A DNA stretch of 35,006 nucleotides from Chlorobiaceae bacterium (GTDB lineage Bacteria > Bacteroidota > Chlorobiia > Chlorobiales > Chlorobiaceae), in NCBI GenBank assembly GCA_013334525.1, contig JAAXXK010000028.1, forward strand, positions 1 through 35,006, written 5' to 3'. Both the position numbers and the translations under genes were made by a program. Positions 18,474 through 25,598 of the stretch are shown here, piece after piece (the first letter of the stretch is position 1; each line of letters opens with the position of its first letter). The notes beneath the pieces are model-generated. The model made no database searches. It was given only the letters and a program-made list of their open reading frames with translations, and had not been told where the DNA came from.

Positions 18474-20468
18474 TTATTTCCCATAAACAGCCAGCATCGC
18501 TGACTTCAGCTTTTCCAGCGCCCCGACCCAATCGTCAGGTTTTTGTTGACGGAAGAGTCGCAAGGTCGGATACCAGATGCTGTCACTCCTGTCGAACATC
18601 CAGCGCCAGTCCGGCGAGAACGGTAACAATAGCCAGGTCGGTACGCCCAGGGCACCGCTTAAATGAGCAACGCTGGAGTCTATGCTTATCACCATGTCCA
18701 TGAGCCCGCATAGCGCCGCCGTATCGGTAAAGTCGCTCAATTCATCGCCGAAGTGAAGGATATCTGCGCTCGATTCGAGAGTGGTTTTGTCTGTTTGCCG
18801 CACCTCTTTTTGCAGGCTCACATACTTGAAGCCGACAGGGAGATGCTGAATCATCAATGACAGCGGGATGCTTCTATTCCGGTCGTTCAAGTGCGTGGCG
18901 TTACCGTTCCATGCCACTCCTATCAGGGGAGTGGATTTTTTCCCTAACCGGTTTTCCCAGTAAGCCAGTTTATCCGGCCTGCTTTTCAGGTAGCGCCGGG
19001 AGCATGGGATGGTGTTTGATTCTGTCTTGAACGCCAACGGCAGGCTCATCAATGGGCAATGGCAATCAAATTCAGGCAGTACGGAGCCTTTTTCCACCAG
19101 GCAGGACAGGCCATCGAGCTCTTCAAGCAACCCGATGAGGGGACGCTCCACTTCGAAAATGACCCGTGCGCCCAGATTCGCAACCATGGGGATGTAGCGG
19201 CAAAACTGGATGGTGTCGCCAAGGCCTTGTTCGCTGTGGATCAGAATCGTTTTTCCTTCCAGGGATTGGTTGCCAAGCCATAGGGGAGGGGTAAAGTTGC
19301 GTACCGGAGAGGTAAACTTGTCTCTTTTCCATCGGCACTCATACAACTCGAAACCGCTTTTGAAGTTTCCGCATGCCAGCAAGGCAAGGGATTTATTCCA
19401 GCAGATATCGGGATCGTCGGGTTTGAGGGCAAGGGCTTTGTCAAAACTTGCAAGCGCGGCCTCAAATCGCCTGAGTTCCATGAGAGCGACCCCAAGGCTG
19501 GAGTGGGCCTCGTGATCGTCAGGTTTGAGGCCGATTGCTTTATCATAGTTTGCAAACGCGTTGTCAAATTGCTTGAGTTCCAGGAATGCGTTGCCACGAT
19601 TAATGTAAGCTTCCTGATAACAGGGGTTGATGGCAATGGCTTTGTCATAGCTTGCCATAGCCGCGTCAAGCTTGCCGAGCTCCTGAAGCACAACCCCGCG
19701 ATTGTAGTATACTTCGGCAACATCGGCTTTGATGGCAATGGAGTTGTCGAAGCTTTCGAGGGCAGCCATAAGCGCTTTCATGCCAGTGAGCGCTATGCCA
19801 CGATTGGCATAGGCTTCGAAATGGCCGGGATTTATGTTTATGGCCCGGTCAAAGCTTTCGACGGCAGCCGCATGTTCTTTCATCTTGTCGAGTGCCATGC
19901 CTCGATTATAGTGGGCTTCGTGATGGTCGGGCTTAAAGGAGATGACCGCGTCGAAGCTTGAGAGAGCGGCATCAGGCCGATTGAGTCGTTGAAATAGTAA
20001 TCCGCGATTATAAAAGGCCTCGTGGTAATCACCTTTGATGGCAATGGCTTTTTCATAGCTCGCGACGGCTTCGCTTAACTGCCCGAGTGCCAGGAGCGCA
20101 TTGCCGCGATTAAAATGAGCTTCATGATAGTCGGGCTTGATGGTGATGGCTTTATCAAAGTCGGCAACGGCGTCATTGAACCTTTTCAATTCAATAAAGG
20201 CAAGGCCTCTGTTGCTGTAGAATGCTGCGTTATGGGGATTTATTGCTATGGCGTTGCCTATCAGATCAACAGCTTTCCGGTGATTTTTTCCCTGGAAAGC
20301 TATTACACCCAATAAGTGAAGGGCATCGGCGTGATTCGGGTTGATCTCAAGGAGTTCCTTGTAGAGCGCTTGTGCCTGGGAGAGCAGTCCCTGCACATGA
20401 AATGCAAACGCCTGATCAAACTTTGCTTGTACAAGGGCGGTTAAAGCATATGGCTCACTGTTTGCCAT
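18474..20468 (-). CDS. TPR-glycosyltransferase paralog J (first gene of the array)
   Basis: 664 residues: a six-residue longer N-terminus (MANSEPYALTALVQAKF), ten canonical TPRs (to about residue 352) and a degenerate eleventh with LYECRW. The GT9-like domain has SEQGLGD at 412-418, GVAWNGN followed by THLNDRNRSIPL, and VISIDSSVAHLSGALG at 593-608. DRSDSIWYPT replaces DRDDSPWYPS. It is the most divergent member in both halves and shares no long exact block with a sister, so it may be the founding copy or one that escapes homogenisation (inference). It faces a 467-bp spacer shared with a divergent plus-strand gene, so the promoter of the array most likely lies there. No terminator is seen between it and the next gene. 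Confidence 0.93.
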   Translation of the reverse strand: MANSEPYALTALVQAKFDQAFAFHVQGLLSQAQALYKELLEINPNHADALHLLGVIAFQGKNHRKAVDLIGNAIAINPHNAAFYSNRGLAFIELKRFNDAVADFDKAITIKPDYHEAHFNRGNALLALGQLSEAVASYEKAIAIKGDYHEAFYNRGLLFQRLNRPDAALSSFDAVISFKPDHHEAHYNRGMALDKMKEHAAAVESFDRAININPGHFEAYANRGIALTGMKALMAALESFDNSIAIKADVAEVYYNRGVVLQELGKLDAAMASYDKAIAINPCYQEAYINRGNAFLELKQFDNAFANYDKAIGLKPDDHEAHSSLGVALMELRRFEAALASFDKALALKPDDPDICWNKSLALLACGNFKSGFELYECRWKRDKFTSPVRNFTPPLWLGNQSLEGKTILIHSEQGLGDTIQFCRYIPMVANLGARVIFEVERPLIGLLEELDGLSCLVEKGSVLPEFDCHCPLMSLPLAFKTESNTIPCSRRYLKSRPDKLAYWENRLGKKSTPLIGVAWNGNATHLNDRNRSIPLSLMIQHLPVGFKYVSLQKEVRQTDKTTLESSADILHFGDELSDFTDTAALCGLMDMVISIDSSVAHLSGALGVPTWLLLPFSPDWRWMFDRSDSIWYPTLRLFRQQKPDDWVGALEKLKSAMLAVYGK

Positions 20469-20935
20469 GGAACAGGTTCAATTGAAGATTTCGTGGCCCA
20501 ATGCTTGTGGTGCGTTTAAAATGGAAAACATGCCTATGTTTCTTTTTGATGTAATAAAAACTCAGGATGAACGCGGGTTATCCCCTTTGTTTCTGGAATC
20601 CTGGTCCCCAATGCCTTAATTACAATGTATTAATTGATTTAATGTTGTTATAGGCGAAAAAGGGGCTCGGCACGGGCAAATATGCATTTATCCGTTTAAC
20701 GCCATTGCCCGGAATCTTCTTGCAAAGGGGTCAATTACCTGCAGGCAATCGGCATTCATCGAAGATGCACTCTCCGGCCTGTCGTAAGATTTTCGTTAGA
20801 CGCTCAAGCTGTTGGTCTTGATTGGCGCCCTATCACGGGAACGGGGACCTTGATTCGGGAATTATTTCGTTATTCAGGTCGGTTAGTGTCTGGAATAGAA
20901 TCTTTTAACGAGGCAAATACCTAAACCACAAATTC
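20469..20935. other. Divergent intergenic region between the TPR array and the epimerase gene
   Basis: 467 bp without a convincing gene. The part nearest the array (about 20550-20660) is AT-rich and is the likely promoter region for the minus-strand array, but no clean -35/-10 pair stands out. On the plus strand TAGAAT at 20896-20901 could be a -10 for the epimerase gene, without a good -35. No tRNA-like fold or terminator was recognised. Confidence 0.5.
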
Positions 20936-21877
20936 ATGGAAGGACATATCGTTATTACCGGGGCTACCGGCGTGATCGGCAGCGAGGTCGTCCGCAAGCT
21001 GGTTGAGTCTGGCCGCAAGGTTGTCGTATTCGCAAGATCCCCGCAGAACGCGGCTGCACAGGTGCCTGGGGCGGCCTCTTATGTACGTTGGGATTCTGAT
21101 ATGGAATCCGGGGAGTGGACCGCTTATCTTGATGGCGCCTACGGCGTTATCCATCTTGCAGGCAAACCGCTGCTCGATGCACGATGGACTGAAGAGCACA
21201 AGGTGGCCTGCTACGATTCGCGCATCAACGGTACCCGATCACTGGTCAAGGCCATGTCGTCGCTGGGGAAAAAACCCCAGGTTTTCGTTTCGTCGTCCGC
21301 CATCGGTTATTACGGATCTTTTGATCGATGCGACGATACGGCGCCACTGTCGGAGTCGGCACAGCCGGGAATTGATTTTCTTGCCAAAATCTGCTCTGAC
21401 TGGGAGCGGGAGGCACTGCCGGCAGAAAAGCTCGGTATAAGGGTTGTGTTGCTGAGGACAGGTATTGTGCTTTCAACCCGGGGCGGTATGCTTCAGAAGA
21501 TGATGACCCCGTTCAGCTATTTTGTCGGCGGGCCTGTCGGTTCCGGTAACCAGTGCCTGTCATGGCTCCATATAGACGATGAGGTCTCCATCATTCTTGA
21601 GGCGCTTGACAACCCGGCATGGCACGGCCCTGTTAACGCAGTCTCCCCTGAGCCCGCAAGCATGAAGGAATTTGCCGTTGAGCTGGGTGCGGTGATGGCT
21701 CGGCCAGCTTTGCTGCCCGTGCCGAAAATCGCCGTGCAGATTCTCATGGGTGAAGGCGCGGAGTATGCCGTCAAAGGCCAAAAAGTTAACCCCGGCTTTT
21801 TGAAAGAGCACAATTTTCAATTTGCATGGCCAAGCCTGCACGATGCGCTCGCGGATCTTATAGCAAAGGGAATCTGA
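20936..21877 (+). CDS. TIGR01777 family NAD(P)-binding epimerase-like protein
   Basis: 313 residues, an extended short-chain dehydrogenase of the TIGR01777 group (YfcH / SulA-like). The N-terminal Rossmann fold has the dinucleotide motif GATGVIG at residues 9-15. Internal landmarks are VIHLAGKPL, SSAIGYYG and the F-L-A-K...W-E stretch typical of this group. The C-terminal end (NPGFLKEHNFQFAWPSLHDA) matches the DUF1731 tail. The length agrees with the family (about 295-310). The family is annotated as nucleotide-sugar epimerase by fold; the substrate is not established. The start at 20936 is chosen because the Rossmann strand follows immediately. There is no Shine-Dalgarno sequence at normal spacing. 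It is transcribed divergently from the TPR array and convergently with the RNA-binding protein gene. Confidence 0.9.
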   Translation: MEGHIVITGATGVIGSEVVRKLVESGRKVVVFARSPQNAAAQVPGAASYVRWDSDMESGEWTAYLDGAYGVIHLAGKPLLDARWTEEHKVACYDSRINGTRSLVKAMSSLGKKPQVFVSSSAIGYYGSFDRCDDTAPLSESAQPGIDFLAKICSDWEREALPAEKLGIRVVLLRTGIVLSTRGGMLQKMMTPFSYFVGGPVGSGNQCLSWLHIDDEVSIILEALDNPAWHGPVNAVSPEPASMKEFAVELGAVMARPALLPVPKIAVQILMGEGAEYAVKGQKVNPGFLKEHNFQFAWPSLHDALADLIAKGI

Positions 21878-21918
21878 CCAGCTGACATCAGTAGTCGCCG
21901 GCTGAAGGAGGGGAAAGT

Positions 21919-21956
21919 AAAAAAAAGCGGGTCAGGCCGTTTGAGCCTGCCCGCTT
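21919..21956 (-). terminator. Rho-independent terminator of the RRM gene (shared convergent spacer)
   Basis: Stem AAGCGGG-(T bulge)-CAGGC at 21925-21937 pairs with 21945-21956 around a 7-nt loop. Read on the minus strand, the hairpin is followed by a run of eight T (21919-21926 on the complement), so it fits the RNA-binding protein gene. On the plus strand the T tract is poor, though the hairpin may also serve the epimerase gene. Confidence 0.85.
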
Positions 21957-21984
21957 GAGACTTGTTTGATAAGTCAGGACGCTA

Positions 21985-22257
21985 TCAGTAGCGCTCCCTT
22001 CTCATTGGCCTTTCTTCACGGGGCCTTGCCTCGTTTACTTTTATCGTACGACCTTTGAAGTCTTTGTCGTTCATCTGTTCGATAGCTTCGCGTGCTTCGC
22101 CATCATTCGGCATGTCGACGAAACCGAAGCCTTTGGAGCGACCTGAAAATTTGTCAGTGATGATGTTGGCGCTTTGCACCTGCCCAAACTGAGAGAAAGC
22201 ATCGCGTAAATCTTCTTCTGAAACGTTGTAAGGCAGATTGCCAATGTAAATATTCAT
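21985..22257 (-). CDS. Small RRM-type RNA-binding protein
   Basis: 90 residues, a single RNA recognition motif. RNP2 is IYIGNL at residues 3-8 and RNP1 is KGFGFVDM at 42-49, carrying the aromatic residues that stack on RNA bases. A short arginine-rich tail (RPREERPMRRERY) follows. The layout is that of bacterial/cyanobacterial Rbp proteins, often linked to cold or stress adaptation; that role is family knowledge, not visible here. The frame stays open upstream for 20 more codons, but the ATG at 22257 gives the exact family N-terminus (MNIYIGNLPYNV), so it is preferred. Monocistronic, with its own terminator. A perfect 5-bp inverted repeat at 22338-22352 lies upstream. Confidence 0.92.
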   Translation of the reverse strand: MNIYIGNLPYNVSEEDLRDAFSQFGQVQSANIITDKFSGRSKGFGFVDMPNDGEAREAIEQMNDKDFKGRTIKVNEARPREERPMRRERY

Positions 22258-22735
22258 TGTAGGACGGTAGAAACATGTGCATTGATAGAAAGAGACGCTA
22301 CCGAATAACCAAAGCACCTATTATTCGACAAGCGATCAGCCAACCACTGGCTAATTTAAATATCAATTTACCTTAATAAATATTGGTTATCAAAAAGAAA
22401 AATATTACGCACAGCGTAAAGGTGGCGAAAAAGTGCCCTGCAAGGCCTCTTTTTCAGGTTTTTTCGCATAAAGATCCAGAAATTGTTTCTCGACTTGACG
22501 TTTTCGATTGCGTTTCATGCACAGCATTTCCCTTCTGTTCCTGTGCCCGATCCATGCCTGGTCAGTATTGATCATTCGGTTAAATAAATGCTTCTGGGAT
22601 GTCAATATTATTGCCTGTTCCTACTTAATCGTAAGAAAAGTGCGATATTTTCTTGCCAATGCTTAAATAATTAATTATAATCTCATCGTGTTCATTAATT
22701 ATTAAGGATTAACAAACAGACTAAACTGAACGGTT
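22258..22735. other. Divergent intergenic region between the RRM gene and amtB
   Basis: 478 bp. It holds the amtB promoter (22653-22681) and an inverted repeat AGCCA-N5-TGGCT at 22338-22352 on the RRM side that could be an operator (weak). Short open frames occur on both strands at about 22383-22605, but their products have no recognisable features and I do not call them. No sigma-54 type GG-N10-GC promoter was recognised. Confidence 0.5.
22653..22681 (+). promoter_or_regulatory. Candidate sigma-70 promoter of amtB
   Basis: TTGCCA at 22653-22658 and a perfect TATAAT at 22676-22681, separated by 17 bp. The start of transcription would be near 22688, about 48 nt before the amtB start codon. 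This is the best -35/-10 pair noticed in the window. It points to housekeeping rather than sigma-54 transcription. Confidence 0.7.
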
Positions 22736-24070
22736 ATGGGAAAAAAACTTAGTGCATCGCTGCTGCTGTTTCTTGCAGCGATGATGGCCCACAGTACAGG
22801 ATGGGCGGCAGAGCCGGTAGTGACCGATACCGGTACGACCTCCTGGATGCTGACTTCGACAGCGCTTGTATTGTTGATGGTTCCAGGTCTTGCCATGTTC
22901 TATGGCGGCCTTGTCAGGACCAAAAACGTTATCGGCACCATGATGCACAGCTTTGGCGCGATGGTGGTAATAGGTGTCCTATGGCCTGCCATCGGTTATT
23001 CTCTCAGCTTCGGTCCTGGAGTTCTTGGTGGTTGGATTGGCTGGGACAGCAAGTATTTCATGCTCCAGGGGATCGATGAAACGATTATGGCGACCCAGAT
23101 CCCCGAATACGTCTTTGCCATGTTCCAGGGAAAATTTGCGATTATCACTCCTGCCCTGATTGCAGGTGCGTTTGCTGAACGTGTTAATTTCAAGGGGTAC
23201 TTGTTGTTTATCGCCTTGTGGAGTCTTTTTGTCTACAGCCCTATCTGCCACTGGGTCTGGGCTGCTGACGGATTCCTGTTCAACCTTGGGGCAATGGGAG
23301 CGATCGATTTCGCCGGAGGTACGGTCGTTCATATCTCTTCGGGTGTTACTGCTCTTGTCGCGGCGCTTTTTCTTGGTGCCCGCCGCGGGTATCCCAGGAA
23401 CGTCATGCATCCTAACAATCTGGTCATGACGCTTATGGGTGCAGGTCTCCTGTGGGTTGGATGGTTCGGTTTCAACGCAGGTAGCGCCATCGCCAGCAAC
23501 CTGGCGACCGCAAGAGCCCTTACCGTCACCCAGTTGGCCGCTGCTTCAGGTGCTTTCACATGGATGGTTATTGAATTCTTCCAGCATGGCAAGGCCACAA
23601 GCCTCGGCGTCGCCTCGGGCATACTTGCAGGACTTGTTGCAATTACGCCTGCAGCCGGTGTCGTACAACCGTCAGGCGCCTTTGCCCTTGGTGCTATTGC
23701 AGCAGTTATCTGCTATCTTGCAATCATGGTCAAGAACAAGCTCGGTTACGATGACAGCCTCGATGCTTTCGGAATTCACGGTGTCGGCGGTATCGTCGGC
23801 GCCCTAATGCTGACCTTTTTCGTCAGGGATGCATGGATGGTTGATGCTGCAGCAAAAACGGCAACCAAAAGCTGGACCGTATGGCAGCAGTTTGGAGTGC
23901 AGGCTACCGCCGTTGGTGTTACGGTTGCTTATGCCGCTATTGTTTCGTTGATCCTGCTCTTCATCGTCGAGAAAACCATTGGTCTTCGTATCAGCGAGAA
24001 CGACGAAATGTCGGGTCTCGACCACAGCATGCACGGCGAGCAGGGATACGGTCTTATCAACCTTAATTAA
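22736..24070 (+). CDS. amtB: Ammonium transporter
   Basis: 444 residues, Amt/MEP/Rh family channel for ammonium in the cytoplasmic membrane. It has a signal peptide (residues 1 to about 25, GWAA before EP), as in E. coli AmtB, followed by eleven expected membrane spans with GLAMFYGGLVR in the first. The twin pore histidines are H199 (GTVVHISSG) and H348 (FGIHGVGG). The Asp/Trp-bearing CHWVWAADG and the SAIASNLATA loop are also typical. A hydrophilic C-terminal tail (LDHSMHGEQGYG) provides the P-II docking region. The gene for a P-II protein starts 11 bp downstream, the classic amtB-glnK arrangement, so the transporter is likely gated by that protein according to nitrogen status. No clear Shine-Dalgarno sequence precedes the start. 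Confidence 0.96.
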   Translation: MGKKLSASLLLFLAAMMAHSTGWAAEPVVTDTGTTSWMLTSTALVLLMVPGLAMFYGGLVRTKNVIGTMMHSFGAMVVIGVLWPAIGYSLSFGPGVLGGWIGWDSKYFMLQGIDETIMATQIPEYVFAMFQGKFAIITPALIAGAFAERVNFKGYLLFIALWSLFVYSPICHWVWAADGFLFNLGAMGAIDFAGGTVVHISSGVTALVAALFLGARRGYPRNVMHPNNLVMTLMGAGLLWVGWFGFNAGSAIASNLATARALTVTQLAAASGAFTWMVIEFFQHGKATSLGVASGILAGLVAITPAAGVVQPSGAFALGAIAAVICYLAIMVKNKLGYDDSLDAFGIHGVGGIVGALMLTFFVRDAWMVDAAAKTATKSWTVWQQFGVQATAVGVTVAYAAIVSLILLFIVEKTIGLRISENDEMSGLDHSMHGEQGYGLINLN

Positions 24071-24081
24071 ATCGTGTAGCC

Positions 24082-24423
24082 ATGAAACTGATTACAGCAA
24101 TCATACCGCCAGACAGGCTCGATCACGTTCGAGAGGCGCTGATTCAGGCGGATATTACAAGAATCACCGTCAGCAGGGTTACGGGGCACGGTCGTCAGGA
24201 GGACATCGAGTTCTATCGTGGCCAGAAAATTGCTCCGAACCTGATTCCCAAGGTTCGTCTCGATATCGCCGTGAACAACGAGTTCGTCGATATCACGGTA
24301 AACACCATCGTCAAGGCAGCCCGGCATGAACAGGGCGAGATCGGTGATGGCAAGATATTCATTACGCCGATGGAGGAGTGCATCAGGATCAGGACCGACG
24401 AGCGCGGCGGAAGTGCTATCTGA
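24082..24423 (+). CDS. glnK: P-II family nitrogen regulatory protein, AmtB-linked
   Basis: 113 residues, a trimeric signal protein that binds ATP/ADP and 2-oxoglutarate and plugs AmtB. The N-terminal strand, the DHVREAL helix and the GHGRQ start of the T-loop (residues 35-39) fit the family, as does the nucleotide-binding segment GEIGDGKIFI at 85-94 and the C-terminal IRIRTDERG. The T-loop is one residue shorter than in E. coli GlnB, and the residue aligned with the uridylylated Tyr51 is Ile50 (YRGQKIAPNLIPKV). Modification by a GlnD-type uridylyltransferase at that site is therefore not possible, and sensing should be by ligand binding alone (inference). It is named by its position after amtB; glnB would be an equally fair label. 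A strong terminator follows. Confidence 0.92.
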   Translation: MKLITAIIPPDRLDHVREALIQADITRITVSRVTGHGRQEDIEFYRGQKIAPNLIPKVRLDIAVNNEFVDITVNTIVKAARHEQGEIGDGKIFITPMEECIRIRTDERGGSAI

Positions 24424-24455
24424 TTCGATCTGACGACATTGGGTGGCATTAATCG

Positions 24456-24496
24456 AAAAAAAGCGGCGGGGGCCAAGAACCCCGCCGCTTTTTTTT
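24456..24496 (+). terminator. Rho-independent terminator of amtB-glnK
   Basis: A 9-bp perfect GC stem, 24463-24471 pairing with 24480-24488, with an 8-nt loop. It is followed by eight T (24489-24496) and preceded by seven A, so it could act in both directions. It ends the ammonium operon 32 bp after the P-II stop codon. Confidence 0.93.
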
Positions 24497-24654
24497 GCGG
24501 AATTTTGTATTGCGTCCCGACCCTTGTTCTTCATGCCGGATGTAAAATGCCACCCTCAATTCCCTTAGTATGGGTGTTTTTTTGTATCGTTATACAGATA
24601 AGCAGTTATCCCTGGTCACTCCCCTACAACTCATTTAATCCGGGCAGGCTTGCC

Positions 24655-25578
24655 ATGTATCCAAAGAAGGTTCTTGCTTCCGTTTGTGTCAACGGAACGC
24701 CTGTCGGCACAGGATGGCTTTCTCCACTTCCCGATCTGAGGGATTATACCGAAACTCATCCCGATATTGCCGAAATCGCCAAAAAGTTAAAGATTCCCGA
24801 TACGAACAAAAAGCGTATCGCTGCTGTGCCGGAGTCTGTCGATCTTCGTCAGTGGTGCTCCGCCGTCGAGCATCAGGGCACGCTCGGGGCATGTACAGCC
24901 CATGCTGCTGCCGGCGTTATCGAATATTTCCAGCAGCGGGCTTTCGGCAAGCATATTGAGGTTTCCAGGCGTTTTATCTACAAATCGACACGCAGCCTCA
25001 TGGGGGTGTCGGGTGATACCGGCGCATGGCTGCGCAACACCATGGGGGCGCTGGCTCTTTGCGGAGTCCCGCCGGAACAATACTGGCCCTACACCGACAA
25101 GGATCCCGCTTTTGACAAGGAGCCGGGAGGTTTCGTCTATGCCGTCGCCGACAATTTCAAGGCATTGAAATATTTCTGTCATGACCCTATCGGGGCAAAG
25201 CCTTTAAAATCCGAGGTGCTTTCCGGGGTAAAGGCTTATCTGGCGGCCGGAGTGCCTTCCATGTTCGGGATTTTCGGGTTCAAATCTTTTTTGCAGGCAG
25301 ATTTGCCCGGTGCCATTCCGATGCCAGGCTCAAGTGAGATGGCTGAATGGGGCCATGCCCTCGTGGCGGTAGGTTACGACGATGCGAAGGTGATAGCCAA
25401 TATCCGGAGCGGGGAGAAGAGCGTTGGGGCGCTGCTTATCAGAAACTCATGGGGCCAGGAGTGGGGTGAAAACGGCTATGGTTGGTTGCCCTACGAGTAT
25501 GTGCTGAAAGGGTTTGCCCTGGATTTCTGGTCATTGTGCAGCCTGGACTGGATCGATACCAGCCAGTTCGGCTTTTGA
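24655..25578 (+). CDS. Papain-like cysteine protease (peptidase family C1)
   Basis: 307 residues from the ATG at 24655. The catalytic set is visible: oxyanion Gln74 and Cys80 in HQGTLGACTAHA, His234 in EWGHALVAVGYDD, and Asn264 in IRNSWGQEWGENGYGWLPYEY, the most papain-like stretch. The Cys context is GACTA instead of the papain GSCWA. The region before VDLRQWCSAV (residues 1-60) is short for an inhibitory prodomain. The frame stays open upstream through the terminator to 24439. An alternative ATG at 24547 would add a hydrophobic segment (VWVFFCIVIQI) that could act as a signal anchor, so location (cytoplasm or export) depends on the start. 24655 is preferred because an AGG lies about 8 bases before it. 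Monocistronic, convergent with the next gene. Confidence 0.88.
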   Translation: MYPKKVLASVCVNGTPVGTGWLSPLPDLRDYTETHPDIAEIAKKLKIPDTNKKRIAAVPESVDLRQWCSAVEHQGTLGACTAHAAAGVIEYFQQRAFGKHIEVSRRFIYKSTRSLMGVSGDTGAWLRNTMGALALCGVPPEQYWPYTDKDPAFDKEPGGFVYAVADNFKALKYFCHDPIGAKPLKSEVLSGVKAYLAAGVPSMFGIFGFKSFLQADLPGAIPMPGSSEMAEWGHALVAVGYDDAKVIANIRSGEKSVGALLIRNSWGQEWGENGYGWLPYEYVLKGFALDFWSLCSLDWIDTSQFGF

Positions 25579-25598
25579 GGCGGTCAACCCGGGCCGGA

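Larger units (their letters stand above)
1..20468 (-). repeat. Array of ten TPR-GT genes with 102-bp internal periodicity
   Basis: The DNA repeats itself at two scales. Within genes, 34-codon (102-bp) TPR units recur. Between genes, units of about 1.7-2.7 kb recur. Canonical TPR counts, in coordinate order from the left edge, are 7, 9, 9, 15, 12, 17, 12, 8, 7 and 10, about 106 in total, plus one degenerate repeat per gene. All genes point the same way. No transposase, tRNA, integrase or terminal inverted repeat is seen inside the array. Confidence 0.9.

Noticed and set aside
941-19961. Long plus-strand open frames opposite the TPR genes (for example 941-1924, 3662-4528, 8983-9993, 14130-14963, 16134-17522), with their own 34-residue repeat such as GLDGDGFVEA.
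   Set aside because: They are antisense shadows. A 102-bp period is a multiple of three, so a frame that is open in one TPR unit stays open in all. They cross gene boundaries and have no starts or motifs of their own.
1-20468. Possibility that the periodic structure is a CRISPR array or minisatellite.
   Set aside because: The 102-bp units are diverged, coding, and translate to consensus TPR helices. There are no identical short repeats with unique spacers.
22258-22317. 20-residue upstream extension of the RRM protein.
   Set aside because: The RRM family starts at MNIYIGNL; the extra residues are not family-like.
22383-22605. Overlapping small frames (about 60 residues) on both strands between the RRM gene and amtB.
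   Set aside because: Basic, low-complexity products without recognisable motifs, in a region better explained as divergent regulatory sequence.
24439-24654. N-terminal extension of the C1 protease frame back to 24439.
   Set aside because: It would start inside the amtB-glnK terminator. Family similarity begins well after 24655. The intermediate ATG at 24547 is kept only as an alternative.
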